Origin: MKUN01 sp964481425
GTDB lineage: Bacteria; Bacteroidota; Bacteroidia; Chitinophagales; Chitinophagaceae
DNA length: 64,000 bases
Direction of reading: 5' to 3'
Assembly (NCBI GenBank): GCA_964481425.1
Contig: CAYZTM010000019.1
Coordinates: 16,102-80,101 of the forward strand
Under the pieces are notes generated by a model. It was not told the DNA's origin. It did not search any database and saw only the letters and a program-made list of their open reading frames with translations. The first letter of the stretch is position 1; every line of letters starts with the position of its first letter. A program made the translations under genes and the position numbers. Positions 53,216-61,748 of the stretch are shown piece by piece.

Positions 53216-54922
53216 ATGACGTCTTTTTCGAGCTTCCCCATGCGGGAAGAACTAGTACGTGCCGTAGCTGATCTGGGTTTTGAAACCCCTACTCCAATTC
53301 AAGAGAAAGTAATTCCCACTCTTTTATCCCGACCTGTAGATATCATTGGCCTGGCACAAACCGGTACCGGTAAAACCGCCGCCTTTGGCCTGCCGCTTTT
53401 ACATCATACCGACACTGCACTGAAACATGTGCAAGCCCTGGTACTCAGCCCTACAAGAGAGCTGTGTATGCAGATACAGGAAGAATTTAAAAAATACGGA
53501 GCCCATATGCGGGGCCTCCGCAGCACTGCTGTATACGGCGGTGTGCCCATAGGTGGGCAGATACGCGAGCTGAAAGGCCACCCGCAGGTAGTAGTAGCCA
53601 CGCCGGGCCGCCTGATAGACCTGCTGGAACGCAAAGCCATCAGCCTGGAACAGGTACAATATGTAGTGCTTGATGAGGCCGATGAAATGCTGAACATGGG
53701 TTTCCGCGAGGATATAGACTTTATTCTCAAGAACACTCCTGCACGCGAACATACCTGGCTCTTCAGCGCCACCATGAGCAATGAAGTGCGTGGAATAGCC
53801 AAGCGCTTTATGAAGAAGTGGGAAGAGTTCTCAGCCGGCCAGGCGAATGTAACCAACGAGAACATAGATCACCAATACTTTGTTACCAATCACCACAACC
53901 GCTTCGAGACCCTGCAGCGTTTGCTTGATTTCGCACCAGGTATATACGGTATCATATTCACCCGCACCAAGCAGGACTGCCAGGATGTGGCCGAAAAGCT
54001 GATGCGCCAGGGCTATCATGTGAGTCCGCTACACGGTGATATGGACCAAAAGATGCGCAGCAAGGTAATGGAGCGCTTCAAGAACAAGAGCTTGCAGGCC
54101 ATTGTGGCTACCGATGTGGCTGCCCGTGGTATAGATGTGAATGACATTACCCACGTAATAAACTATGAGTTGCCCGATGACCCTGAAGTATATACCCACC
54201 GAAGCGGCCGTACAGCACGCGCCGGTAAGAGCGGTATATGCATGAGCATCGTATCGCCTAAAGAGATATCTAACATCCGCCAGATAGAAAGGCTGGTAAA
54301 GCAGCGCTTCAACCGCAGCGATATACCTGATGGTGCCGAGGTAGTGCGCAAGCGCCTGTTCTATTACCTGGAACAGATAGCTGAAGCCAATCCCCTGGCC
54401 GATTTCGCCCGTGTGTACCAGGAGACGATCCATGAACGTTTTGAGGAAATGGAAAAGGACGAACTGATACGTCGCCTGATATGGCTGCAACTCAAAGATA
54501 CCATAGCATCGTATGAAGATGCCGAAGACCTGAATGCGAGTTATGAGAACCGGGAACGTGGCCGCGGTGGGCATAGCGTACGCCTGTTCATCAATATAGG
54601 CCTGAAGGATGGTATCAACTCCGCGGAAAAGCTGGTAAACTTCATAACCGAGAGCACAGATATAGAACCGGGCATCATAGACCGTGTAACAGTGCGCGAC
54701 CTGAGCAGTTTCTTTAATGTCCGTTCAGATGCCGCAGAATTCATTGTACAGGCCATGAGCCAGAAAAAATTCAAGGGCCGCAAAGTACGTATGGAAGAGG
54801 CAGAACAGCGCGACCGCGGCAGGAGTGGAGGTTATGAAAAGCCGCAACAGAAAAGGTTTTCAGGGCAGTACAAACGCCCAGGCGATCGCGGAGGTTCACA
54901 AAAGTTTAACAAGAGACATTAA
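53216..54922 (+). CDS. DEAD-box ATP-dependent RNA helicase with DbpA-type RNA-binding domain
   Basis: 568 residues from the ATG at 53216. All helicase motifs are present: Q motif (FETPTPIQEK), AQTGTGKT, PTRELC, TPGRLID, DEAD, SAT, HGDMDQ, ATDVAARGID and HRSGRTAR. The C-terminus has a DbpA-like RNA-binding domain (RLFINIGLKDGINSAEKLVN ... KFKGRKVRMEEA) and a basic Gly/Arg/Lys tail. Acts on structured RNA, probably ribosome assembly or cold adaptation (inference). Confidence 0.95.
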   Translation: MTSFSSFPMREELVRAVADLGFETPTPIQEKVIPTLLSRPVDIIGLAQTGTGKTAAFGLPLLHHTDTALKHVQALVLSPTRELCMQIQEEFKKYGAHMRGLRSTAVYGGVPIGGQIRELKGHPQVVVATPGRLIDLLERKAISLEQVQYVVLDEADEMLNMGFREDIDFILKNTPAREHTWLFSATMSNEVRGIAKRFMKKWEEFSAGQANVTNENIDHQYFVTNHHNRFETLQRLLDFAPGIYGIIFTRTKQDCQDVAEKLMRQGYHVSPLHGDMDQKMRSKVMERFKNKSLQAIVATDVAARGIDVNDITHVINYELPDDPEVYTHRSGRTARAGKSGICMSIVSPKEISNIRQIERLVKQRFNRSDIPDGAEVVRKRLFYYLEQIAEANPLADFARVYQETIHERFEEMEKDELIRRLIWLQLKDTIASYEDAEDLNASYENRERGRGGHSVRLFINIGLKDGINSAEKLVNFITESTDIEPGIIDRVTVRDLSSFFNVRSDAAEFIVQAMSQKKFKGRKVRMEEAEQRDRGRSGGYEKPQQKRFSGQYKRPGDRGGSQKFNKRH

Positions 54923-54963
54923 TATTTAATTGATGTAAAGTTGATTTTTTGGTAATAGGCTAC

Positions 54964-54971
54964 TATATTTG
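54964..54971 (+). promoter_or_regulatory. -7 promoter element of the rlpA-like gene
   Basis: TATATTTG fits TAnnTTTG, 12 bases before the ATG at 54984. Confidence 0.65.
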
Positions 54972-54983
54972 CATAAATTTTAA

Positions 54984-55436
54984 ATGCGTATGAGGCTGCT
55001 GATAATTACTTCGATATTTTTATTTACCGGGATAGGCCTTAGGGCCCAGCAAGTGCAAAAGCAAGGGGAACCCGCTGCGGACAGGAAAGGTGTAGCCAGC
55101 TACTACCATGATAAGTTTGAAGGCAGGCCAACCGCAACCGGGGAGATCTTTGATAACGAGAAGTTCACTGCTGCCAGTAACCACTTGAAACTGGGTACCT
55201 ACGTAAGGGTTACCAACCTGACCAACGGACGGGTTATCTATGTGCGTATCAATGACCGCATGGCTCCCAACAACCCAAGGTTGATAGACCTGGCCAGCAT
55301 TGCTGCCGAGAAACTGGACTTTAAAGAGCAGGGCCTCGCTAACGTAAAGCTGGAAATAGTACCTGCATCTGAAGGCAAGACCAAGATACTGGCTCAGCGT
55401 GAGGACGTTGCCCCGGCCAATGACAATGAACTATAA
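54984..55436 (+). CDS. RlpA-like exported protein (double-psi beta-barrel)
   Basis: 150 residues. Signal peptide (MRMRLLIITSIFLFTGIGLR, then AQ) and a double-psi beta-barrel: GVASYYHDKFEGRPTATGE, FTAASNHLKLGTYVRVTNL and VRINDRMAPNNPRLIDLA, as in RlpA. RlpA of other bacteria is a septal lytic transglycosylase; here there is no SPOR domain and no lipobox. The catalytic Asp (INDR) is present. Periplasmic, cell-wall related. Confidence 0.88.
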   Translation: MRMRLLIITSIFLFTGIGLRAQQVQKQGEPAADRKGVASYYHDKFEGRPTATGEIFDNEKFTAASNHLKLGTYVRVTNLTNGRVIYVRINDRMAPNNPRLIDLASIAAEKLDFKEQGLANVKLEIVPASEGKTKILAQREDVAPANDNEL

Positions 55437-55453
55437 TAAAAAAGCGTACCATA

Positions 55454-55487
55454 AAAAAAACACCCGGCTGATGCCGGGTGTTTTTTT
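55454..55487 (+). terminator. intrinsic terminator after the rlpA-like gene
   Basis: CACCCGGC / GCCGGGTG (55461-55468 and 55473-55480), extended by the flanking A and T runs, followed by seven T. Confidence 0.9.
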
Positions 55488-55611
55488 ATAAAGGAAATAT
55501 ACTGTCCCATTTATCTTTTTTGTCCCATTTAATGGAGAGCAGCATGAATACCTGCGAAACGGTTACCGGCGCCTTATTGTTTAATTTTTATTATTCTGAA
55601 TCAGCTATCAG

Positions 55612-55619
55612 TATTTTTG
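55612..55619 (+). promoter_or_regulatory. -7 promoter element of the SET-domain gene
   Basis: TATTTTTG fits TAnnTTTG, 11 bases before the ATG at 55631; it supports that start over far-upstream in-frame codons. Confidence 0.6.
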
Positions 55620-55630
55620 GGGCGATAATT

Positions 55631-56017
55631 ATGAGTTACCACGGTATACATGTAAGGAATACAACAGAAAGAGGAAGGGGCGTATTTACCGATACCTTCA
55701 TACCGGCGGGTACCGTGATAGAGACCGCTTCGGTTATTGTTATGGGAGCTGAGGACAGGAAACTACTGGACCAAACCCTGCTGCATGACTATATATTTGA
55801 ATGGACACCGGAGGGCAAACAAATGTGCTGCATGGCCCTTGGTAATATACCCATGTATAATCATTCCTACAGCTCTAACTGTGAGCACTTTATGAACTAT
55901 GAGGATGAAACAATGTTCATCAAAACCATGCGGGATATAGAGGCCGGGGAAGAACTGACCATAAATTATAACGGGGAATGGGATGAAAGTAAAGAAGTAT
56001 GGTTTGACGTGAAATGA
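55631..56017 (+). CDS. SET-domain protein
   Basis: 128 residues from the ATG at 55631 (MSYHGIHVRN). In-frame codons from 55478 on overlap a terminator and give a non-family extension, so they are rejected. SET motifs are intact: GRGVF (15-19), NHSYSSNCEH (77-86) and GEELTINYN (106-114), the S-adenosylmethionine and active-site blocks; no post-SET Cys motif. In eukaryotes SET proteins methylate protein lysines; bacterial targets are mostly unknown. A small open frame starts at its stop codon (ATGA). Confidence 0.87.
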   Translation: MSYHGIHVRNTTERGRGVFTDTFIPAGTVIETASVIVMGAEDRKLLDQTLLHDYIFEWTPEGKQMCCMALGNIPMYNHSYSSNCEHFMNYEDETMFIKTMRDIEAGEELTINYNGEWDESKEVWFDVK

Positions 56018-56220
56018 ACCGGATAAGTGGCTACAAACAGGTCACCCCAAATGGGACTGCGCAGCATCATACCTTTAATGAGTATGAACGTAAAGAGAAA
56101 CTAAGACTACATGAAAAGATGGCAGCAGGGAATGACAGAAGATATACAATAACTAATCGATGCGGAAAACAGGATACCGCATGTACTCAGGCTCCATGTA
56201 CACTGAATGATGATAGATAA
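56014..56220 (+). CDS. possible small protein coupled to the SET gene
   Basis: 68 codons starting in an ATGA overlap with the SET stop codon, which is a typical coupling signal. The product is polar and basic (NEYERKEKLRLHEKM) with no known domain. Its last 68 bases overlap the convergent M14 gene, which argues against it being fully real. Either a small true gene or chance. Confidence 0.3.
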   Translation: MNRISGYKQVTPNGTAQHHTFNEYERKEKLRLHEKMAAGNDRRYTITNRCGKQDTACTQAPCTLNDDR

Positions 56221-57874
56221 AATCGAGCTGGGCTTTGCCATCCTTTGCAAAAACCTTGTCGTTTTTCTTCTTCTCTTCAAACAGCTTGCAGAGTTTGGCG
56301 TCTTTCCTCAGCAGTTCAGCAGCCTGGTCTTCGAAAATATAGGCACTGTAATATTCCTTTTGTTGCAGGATAGCATCGAAAAAATTCCATGCAAAAAGCG
56401 CATCGGGAGCAAGCGGCTCAAGCACCTCTACAAGATAACGTTTAGCCGGCTGATCGAGCGGGATGATATAATCGCCTTTGTGCAGTTGCACCTTTTCCTT
56501 ACCTGTATGCACCGCAACATTATGGTGCATATAATGCCCCTCATAAGGATGCGGGAGTGTGTCGTACTTATCTATCCTGTAAACCGTTAGCTTCATGAGC
56601 GTATCTTCCTTCAACTCTTCCATCTCTACACCATTCCACTTCAGGCGGTTGATGGCATGTGTCCAGCCACGCTGGATAACATATGCCTGTGGTGCAGTAA
56701 CCTTTTTTGAAGCCATAAAATGATCGTAAACCGGTACCTGTTTGGTAAAAGGCTTGCTCCTGTCGTAATACAGGCGCGGCAGGCCGGATACTTTGCTGGG
56801 CTTATGTACCGCTTCGTAACCCTTAAACGTTATATTGCTGTGGCGGGTAGTATCCACTTTCCAGTCAATGGCAAAGATCTTTTGGCTGAGCATCTGTTCC
56901 CTGTCACGGCTGCGGGCCGCATGTATCTCATCCGCATGCCCTGATGCGATCTTTATAAAACTCAGCATAAGTGCATAAGTGGACTCTACCCTTCGCTTGT
57001 AAGGCTTCCACATATGGGTTTCAGGCACAAAGGCCATTGTCTGAAACAAGGCCGCGAAACCACTGGAAAAACGGGGGTAATCCAAAAATTCCCGCCATCC
57101 CTTGTCGGGGGTATCATCAAAATCATTAACATAAGGAACAAGATCGTAACCCCGCTCTTTCATGTCTTTGTAAACAAGAGGTATGACGGTCTTGTGCTGG
57201 TATTTACCCAGGGCACCGCCCAGTTTATTATGCTGCGTTTCGAGCAGGGTCATTACATGCTGGTAATCGGCCCCATCGCTGACGTGATTGTCGATAAACA
57301 TATCGGGATCGAGATAATGAAACAGCTCAACCAGAGTGCGCGTTTCCTTTGCATCCATTTTGATGAAATCGCGGTTCAGATCGAGGTTCTGGGCACTGCC
57401 CCGAAAGCCATAAGCTTCGGGGCCGTTCTGATTTGCACGGCTGGGCCTGCCCCTGTTCAAAGCGCCACCGATATTGTAAACGGGTATCACTGCGAGCACC
57501 ACATTCTCCGGGACATCTATTTTACCGGTGACCGCATCTCGTAACAGCATCAGACTGGCATCCACGCCATCGGGCTCGCCGGGGTGTATATCATTATTGA
57601 TAAGCAAGATAGCCTTATTCCGCTTGCGCCATTTTACCGGGTCGAAATTCCCATCCTTACTGTAATAGACCACATGCAAAGGGTAATAAGCATCTGTATG
57701 GCCAGCCTCTTCCATCGTAATGGTGGGGAAACGTCGCGCCAACATTTTGCAATAACTGATAGCCTCGGCATATGTGGCCGACTCTTTGCCTCCGGTGCGT
57801 TCAAATACGGTTGTCATATCCTGTGCCTGTAACAGAGATGGAATAAACAAAAGCAGCAATATCTTTGCTCTCAT
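56153..57874 (-). CDS. M14 family zinc carboxypeptidase
   Basis: 573 residues from the preferred ATG at 57874 (MRAKILLLLFIPSLLQAQ, signal peptide); the frame opens at 57913. The peptidase_M14 core is intact: zinc ligands H97 and E100 in NNDIHPGEPDG, arginine in LNRDF (R168) and third ligand H197 in FIDNHVSD. A beta-rich C-terminal ~200 residues follows (VIPLDQPAKRYLVE). Exported and probably periplasmic, cleaving C-terminal residues from peptides or acting on amides. No T9SS domain. Single gene. Confidence 0.92.
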   Translation of the reverse strand: MRAKILLLLFIPSLLQAQDMTTVFERTGGKESATYAEAISYCKMLARRFPTITMEEAGHTDAYYPLHVVYYSKDGNFDPVKWRKRNKAILLINNDIHPGEPDGVDASLMLLRDAVTGKIDVPENVVLAVIPVYNIGGALNRGRPSRANQNGPEAYGFRGSAQNLDLNRDFIKMDAKETRTLVELFHYLDPDMFIDNHVSDGADYQHVMTLLETQHNKLGGALGKYQHKTVIPLVYKDMKERGYDLVPYVNDFDDTPDKGWREFLDYPRFSSGFAALFQTMAFVPETHMWKPYKRRVESTYALMLSFIKIASGHADEIHAARSRDREQMLSQKIFAIDWKVDTTRHSNITFKGYEAVHKPSKVSGLPRLYYDRSKPFTKQVPVYDHFMASKKVTAPQAYVIQRGWTHAINRLKWNGVEMEELKEDTLMKLTVYRIDKYDTLPHPYEGHYMHHNVAVHTGKEKVQLHKGDYIIPLDQPAKRYLVEVLEPLAPDALFAWNFFDAILQQKEYYSAYIFEDQAAELLRKDAKLCKLFEEKKKNDKVFAKDGKAQLDFIYHHSVYMEPEYMRYPVFRID

Positions 57875-57966
57875 AAAAATAAATGAAAACATAAAGATAC
57901 ACGCTGCGAACAAGGCGCAAAATACAGGATAGTATCCTCTTAATTTTCACCCTTATATTCACCCGG

Positions 57967-58467
57967 ATGCCTGAAATACGAAAAGCAAGAACGGAAGATA
58001 CCATAACCATAGTACAACTTGCAAAAGCCATATGGGAACCTACCTATGACCCAATACTGCCTAAAGGGCAAGCGAAGTATATGCTTGAACTACTCTTTGA
58101 ACCCGGTAAAATAAAAGAACAAATAGAAAGCGGGACACAACGGTATCTTCTGCTATATGATGAAGGGCATGCTACCGGATTTGCTGCTTATGCACCAAGG
58201 CCGGAAAACCCGGATGTATATAAACTACACAAGCTCTACTGCCTGCAGGAAAAACAAGGCAAGGGTTATGGCAGGATGCTGATCGAGGCAGTAGAACAGG
58301 AAGTGCTGATTGCTGGGAAAAGCACACTGGAGCTAAATGTAAACCGGTATAATAAAGCCAAATTATTCTATGAACGGATGGGGTACGAAGTAGCTTACGA
58401 CGAAGATATACCTATAGGACCCTACCTGATGAATGATCATGTGATGAGGAAGGCGTTGAATAGTTGA
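57967..58467 (+). CDS. GNAT family N-acetyltransferase
   Basis: 166 residues covering a complete GNAT fold: IRKARTEDTITIVQLAKAIW at the start, the acetyl-CoA loop in LYCLQEKQGKGYGRMLIEAVEQ (QGKGYG) and LNVNRYNKAKLFYERMGYEV at the end. Transfers acetyl groups from acetyl-CoA to an amine; substrate unknown. The gene is 48 bases upstream of the pterin dehydratase gene. Confidence 0.93.
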   Translation: MPEIRKARTEDTITIVQLAKAIWEPTYDPILPKGQAKYMLELLFEPGKIKEQIESGTQRYLLLYDEGHATGFAAYAPRPENPDVYKLHKLYCLQEKQGKGYGRMLIEAVEQEVLIAGKSTLELNVNRYNKAKLFYERMGYEVAYDEDIPIGPYLMNDHVMRKALNS

Positions 58468-58515
58468 TATATTGACAGGTTGATAAGTGGGGGGATTTTG
58501 TACTACTTTTACTAT

Positions 58516-58752
58516 ATGAGCTGGGAAGAAAAAGACAATAAGCTATACAAGAGCTTCACATTCAAAGATTTTTCAGAAGCATTTGCATTCATGACACGGG
58601 TAGCCCTGCTGGCAGAAAAACAAAACCACCACCCCACCTGGACAAATACCTGGAACAAGGTGGAAATATGGTTGTGCAGCCATGATGCCGATAATACCGT
58701 AACTGAGCGGGACAGGAAGCTTGCGGCGGCGATCGAAAGTCTGTTAGGATAA
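58516..58752 (+). CDS. pterin-4a-carbinolamine dehydratase (PhhB/DCoH type)
   Basis: 78 residues from the ATG at 58516; the 58480 codon is upstream of the family start. The family signature EKQNHHPTWTNTWNKVEIWL with the catalytic His-His-Pro is intact, and LCSHDADNTVTERD follows. It dehydrates 4a-hydroxytetrahydropterin, regenerating the cofactor of aromatic amino-acid hydroxylases. No hydroxylase is adjacent. Short and cytoplasmic. Confidence 0.92.
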   Translation: MSWEEKDNKLYKSFTFKDFSEAFAFMTRVALLAEKQNHHPTWTNTWNKVEIWLCSHDADNTVTERDRKLAAAIESLLG

Positions 58753-58800
58753 TAGTTTCTGCTAATACCACAGATCTAAACTTTCGCGCCTCAAATGCGT

Positions 58801-58808
58801 TAAATTTG
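58801..58808 (+). promoter_or_regulatory. -7 promoter element of the uvrA gene
   Basis: TAAATTTG fits TAnnTTTG, 10 bases before the ATG at 58819. Confidence 0.7.
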
Positions 58809-58818
58809 CACACTATTT

Positions 58819-61683
58819 ATGGCAGGCAAGAAAGCAGTTAGCGGTAAAACTAAACATGTAGAGGGGATATCAGCACCTGAGGTGGAGCATAAGGGCAAAC
58901 GCGAACCTAAAATGGCCGATGACCCTGATGTGATTTTCATAAAGGGGGCACGCATGCACAACCTGAAAAATGTGGATGTGGGCATACCCCGCAATAAGCT
59001 GGTGGTGGTAACAGGCGTATCAGGTTCGGGCAAGAGCAGCCTGACCATGGACACGCTGTTTGCTGAAGGCCAGCGCAGGTATGCCGAAAGCCTGAGTGCC
59101 TACGCCCGGCAATTCCTGATGAGGATGGACAAGCCGGATGTAGACTATATACACGGCATATGCCCGGCGATAGCCATAGAACAAAAAGTGACCACCCGCA
59201 CGCCCCGCAGTACAGTGGGCAGTATGACCGAGATATATGATTACCTGCGCTTGTTCTTTGCAAGGGTGGGTAAAACTTATTCACCCATAAGCGGTAAAGA
59301 GGTGAAGAAAGACACTGTGAGCGATGTGGTAGATTTTGTACAAACCCTGCCTGAAGGCACAAAGGTGCAATTCATCGTTCCCTTAGTGACGCGTTATGGC
59401 CGTAGCGTAGAAGAGGAGTTAAATATCCTGATGCAAAAAGGCTTCAGCCGGATGTATGCCCCTGATGCCGATGAAAAGCCCATACGCATAGAAGACATAC
59501 TGGCCGGGGAACAAAAATTACCGAAGAAGCATGTGTACCTTTTGGTGGACCGTATAGTGGTAAAAGAAACATTTGAAGAGGATGACCTGCACCGGATGGC
59601 GGACAGCATACAGACCGCATTCTATGAAAGCGAAGGCGAATGCTATGTGGAAACGAACGGGAAAGAGCTCCACGTGTTCAACAACCGCTTTGAGGCCGAT
59701 GGTATGAGCTTCGAAGAGCCTGTGCCCAACCTGTTTTCTTTCAATAACCCTTACGGGGCCTGCCCGCAATGCGAAGGCTTCGGGCAGGTGCTGGGCATAG
59801 ATGCCGACCTGGTGATACCCGACCGCAGCCTGAGTGTATATGAGGGGGCTGTGGCTTGCTGGAGGGGAGAAAAGATGAGCGAATGGCAGGCTGCATTCAT
59901 CCGCAACGCCTCAAAATTCGCGTTTCCCATACATAAGGCGGTTGCCGACCTGGATGAAGAAGAGTATAAACTGCTGTGGCATGGCAACAGCAAAGTGGAA
60001 GGCATACAAGACTTCTTTAAAATGGTGGAGCAGAACCTGTATAAAGTTCAGTACAGGGTGATGCAGGCCCGCTATAGGGGCAGGACCACCTGTCCTGCCT
60101 GCAATGGCGCAAGACTAAGACCGGAGGCACTATATGTAAAGATACAGGGCACCACTATAGCCGAACTGATGTTCCTGCCTGCAGCAAACCTTTACGAGTG
60201 GTTCCGACAATTGAAACTTAACGAACAGGAACTGGCGATAGGCCGGCGTATACTAACTGAAATAGACCAGCGCATCAAAACGTTGCTGGATGTAGGGCTT
60301 GGCTACCTGACCCTGAACAGGCTTGCCAACACGCTGAGCGGTGGCGAGAGCCAACGCATACAGCTCACGAAATTCCTGGGGAGTAACCTTACAGATTCTT
60401 TATACATACTAGACGAACCGAGTATAGGCCTGCACAGCAGGGATACCGAAAGACTGATAGGTGTGCTAAAATCGCTACGCGACCTGGGCAATACGGTGGT
60501 TGTGGTGGAGCATGATGAACTGATGATGCGCGAGGCAGATCATATCATAGATATGGGACCACTGGCCAGCCACCTGGGTGGTGAGGTAGTAGCAGCAGGA
60601 CACTACGAACAGATCATTAAAAACAAGAACAGCCTGACGGGCCAATACCTTGGCGGGCATATGCAAATAGATGTGCCAGCTATAAAAAGGAAACCCCGGG
60701 GTAAAATACGTATAGAGGGCTGCAGGCAGCACAACCTGAAGAATGTGGATGTGAGCCTGCCGCTCAATGTGCTCTGCGTGGTAACGGGTGTGAGCGGCAG
60801 CGGTAAGACCACCCTGGTCAAGCAAACGCTATACCCTGCCCTGCAAAAATACTATGGCGAAAGTGCAGAGCGACCCGGGCAACACAAAAGCCTTGGCGGG
60901 GACCTGCACTATGTAGGGCATGTTGAAATGGTGGACCAAAACCCGATAGGAAAATCGTCGCGAAGCAATCCCGTTACCTATATAAAAGCCTATGACGAGA
61001 TACGGAAGCTGTACGCCAAACAACCCCTGTCAAAAATGAGGGGCTTTGCCGAAAAACATTTTTCTTTCAACACCGACGGTGGCCGCTGCGATACCTGTAA
61101 GGGAGAGGGTGAGGTAGTTGTAGAGATGCAATTCCTTGCAGATGTGCACCTGCTCTGCGAAACCTGTAAAGGGAAACGCTTCAAGGACGAAGTGCTGGAG
61201 GTGACCTACCGGGGCAAGAGTGTATATGATGTGCTGGAGATGAGTGTGGATGAAGCGATACTCTTCTTTAAAGATGAGAAGAAGCTGGCAGCCGCCCTGC
61301 AACCATTAAGCGATGTGGGACTTGGCTATGTGAAACTGGGACAAAGCAGCGATACACTCAGCGGCGGTGAGGCACAACGTGTGAAACTGGCCTCGTTCCT
61401 TGGCAAGAGTAAAGTGAAAGAAAAGGTACTGTTCATATTCGATGAACCAACGACAGGGCTGCACATGCACGATATCAAAAAGCTGCTGCAGTCATTCGAC
61501 GCGTTGATAGAGCAAGGACACTCGATCATAGTGATAGAGCACAACACAGATGTAATTAAAAGCGCTGACTGGGTAATAGACCTTGGACCGGAAGGCGGTG
61601 CAGATGGCGGCTATCTTCTTTACGAAGGGATCCCGGAAGGACTGAAAAAAGTTAAAGAGAGCTATACCGCAAAATATATTTAA
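58819..61683 (+). CDS. uvrA: excinuclease ABC subunit A
   Basis: 954 residues. Two ABC modules: Walker A GVSGSGKSS (about 66-74) with LSGGESQR and LDEPSIGLHSRD; and GVSGSGKTT with LSGGEAQR and FDEPTTGLHMHD. Zinc modules CPACNG and the second, CDTCKGEG ... CETCKG, are intact. The first insertion-type zinc site keeps only C315 and C318 (ACPQC); the CxxC block found upstream of it in E. coli UvrA is absent. The ~35-residue N-terminal extension is Lys-rich. It recognises bulky DNA damage with UvrB. The DUF3050 gene follows after 65 bases. Confidence 0.95.
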   Translation: MAGKKAVSGKTKHVEGISAPEVEHKGKREPKMADDPDVIFIKGARMHNLKNVDVGIPRNKLVVVTGVSGSGKSSLTMDTLFAEGQRRYAESLSAYARQFLMRMDKPDVDYIHGICPAIAIEQKVTTRTPRSTVGSMTEIYDYLRLFFARVGKTYSPISGKEVKKDTVSDVVDFVQTLPEGTKVQFIVPLVTRYGRSVEEELNILMQKGFSRMYAPDADEKPIRIEDILAGEQKLPKKHVYLLVDRIVVKETFEEDDLHRMADSIQTAFYESEGECYVETNGKELHVFNNRFEADGMSFEEPVPNLFSFNNPYGACPQCEGFGQVLGIDADLVIPDRSLSVYEGAVACWRGEKMSEWQAAFIRNASKFAFPIHKAVADLDEEEYKLLWHGNSKVEGIQDFFKMVEQNLYKVQYRVMQARYRGRTTCPACNGARLRPEALYVKIQGTTIAELMFLPAANLYEWFRQLKLNEQELAIGRRILTEIDQRIKTLLDVGLGYLTLNRLANTLSGGESQRIQLTKFLGSNLTDSLYILDEPSIGLHSRDTERLIGVLKSLRDLGNTVVVVEHDELMMREADHIIDMGPLASHLGGEVVAAGHYEQIIKNKNSLTGQYLGGHMQIDVPAIKRKPRGKIRIEGCRQHNLKNVDVSLPLNVLCVVTGVSGSGKTTLVKQTLYPALQKYYGESAERPGQHKSLGGDLHYVGHVEMVDQNPIGKSSRSNPVTYIKAYDEIRKLYAKQPLSKMRGFAEKHFSFNTDGGRCDTCKGEGEVVVEMQFLADVHLLCETCKGKRFKDEVLEVTYRGKSVYDVLEMSVDEAILFFKDEKKLAAALQPLSDVGLGYVKLGQSSDTLSGGEAQRVKLASFLGKSKVKEKVLFIFDEPTTGLHMHDIKKLLQSFDALIEQGHSIIVIEHNTDVIKSADWVIDLGPEGGADGGYLLYEGIPEGLKKVKESYTAKYI

Positions 61684-61748
61684 CCACGATTTGCATGATT
61701 TGAGGGATCATCGGGACCCAACCAGATAAAAAGACTAAAAAATATTAG

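Noticed and set aside
54029..54574. 181-codon minus-strand frame
   Set aside because: Shadow of the DEAD-box helicase gene.
55478..55630. N-terminal 51-codon extension of the SET protein
   Set aside because: It starts inside the preceding terminator, precedes the promoter element and adds nothing family-like.
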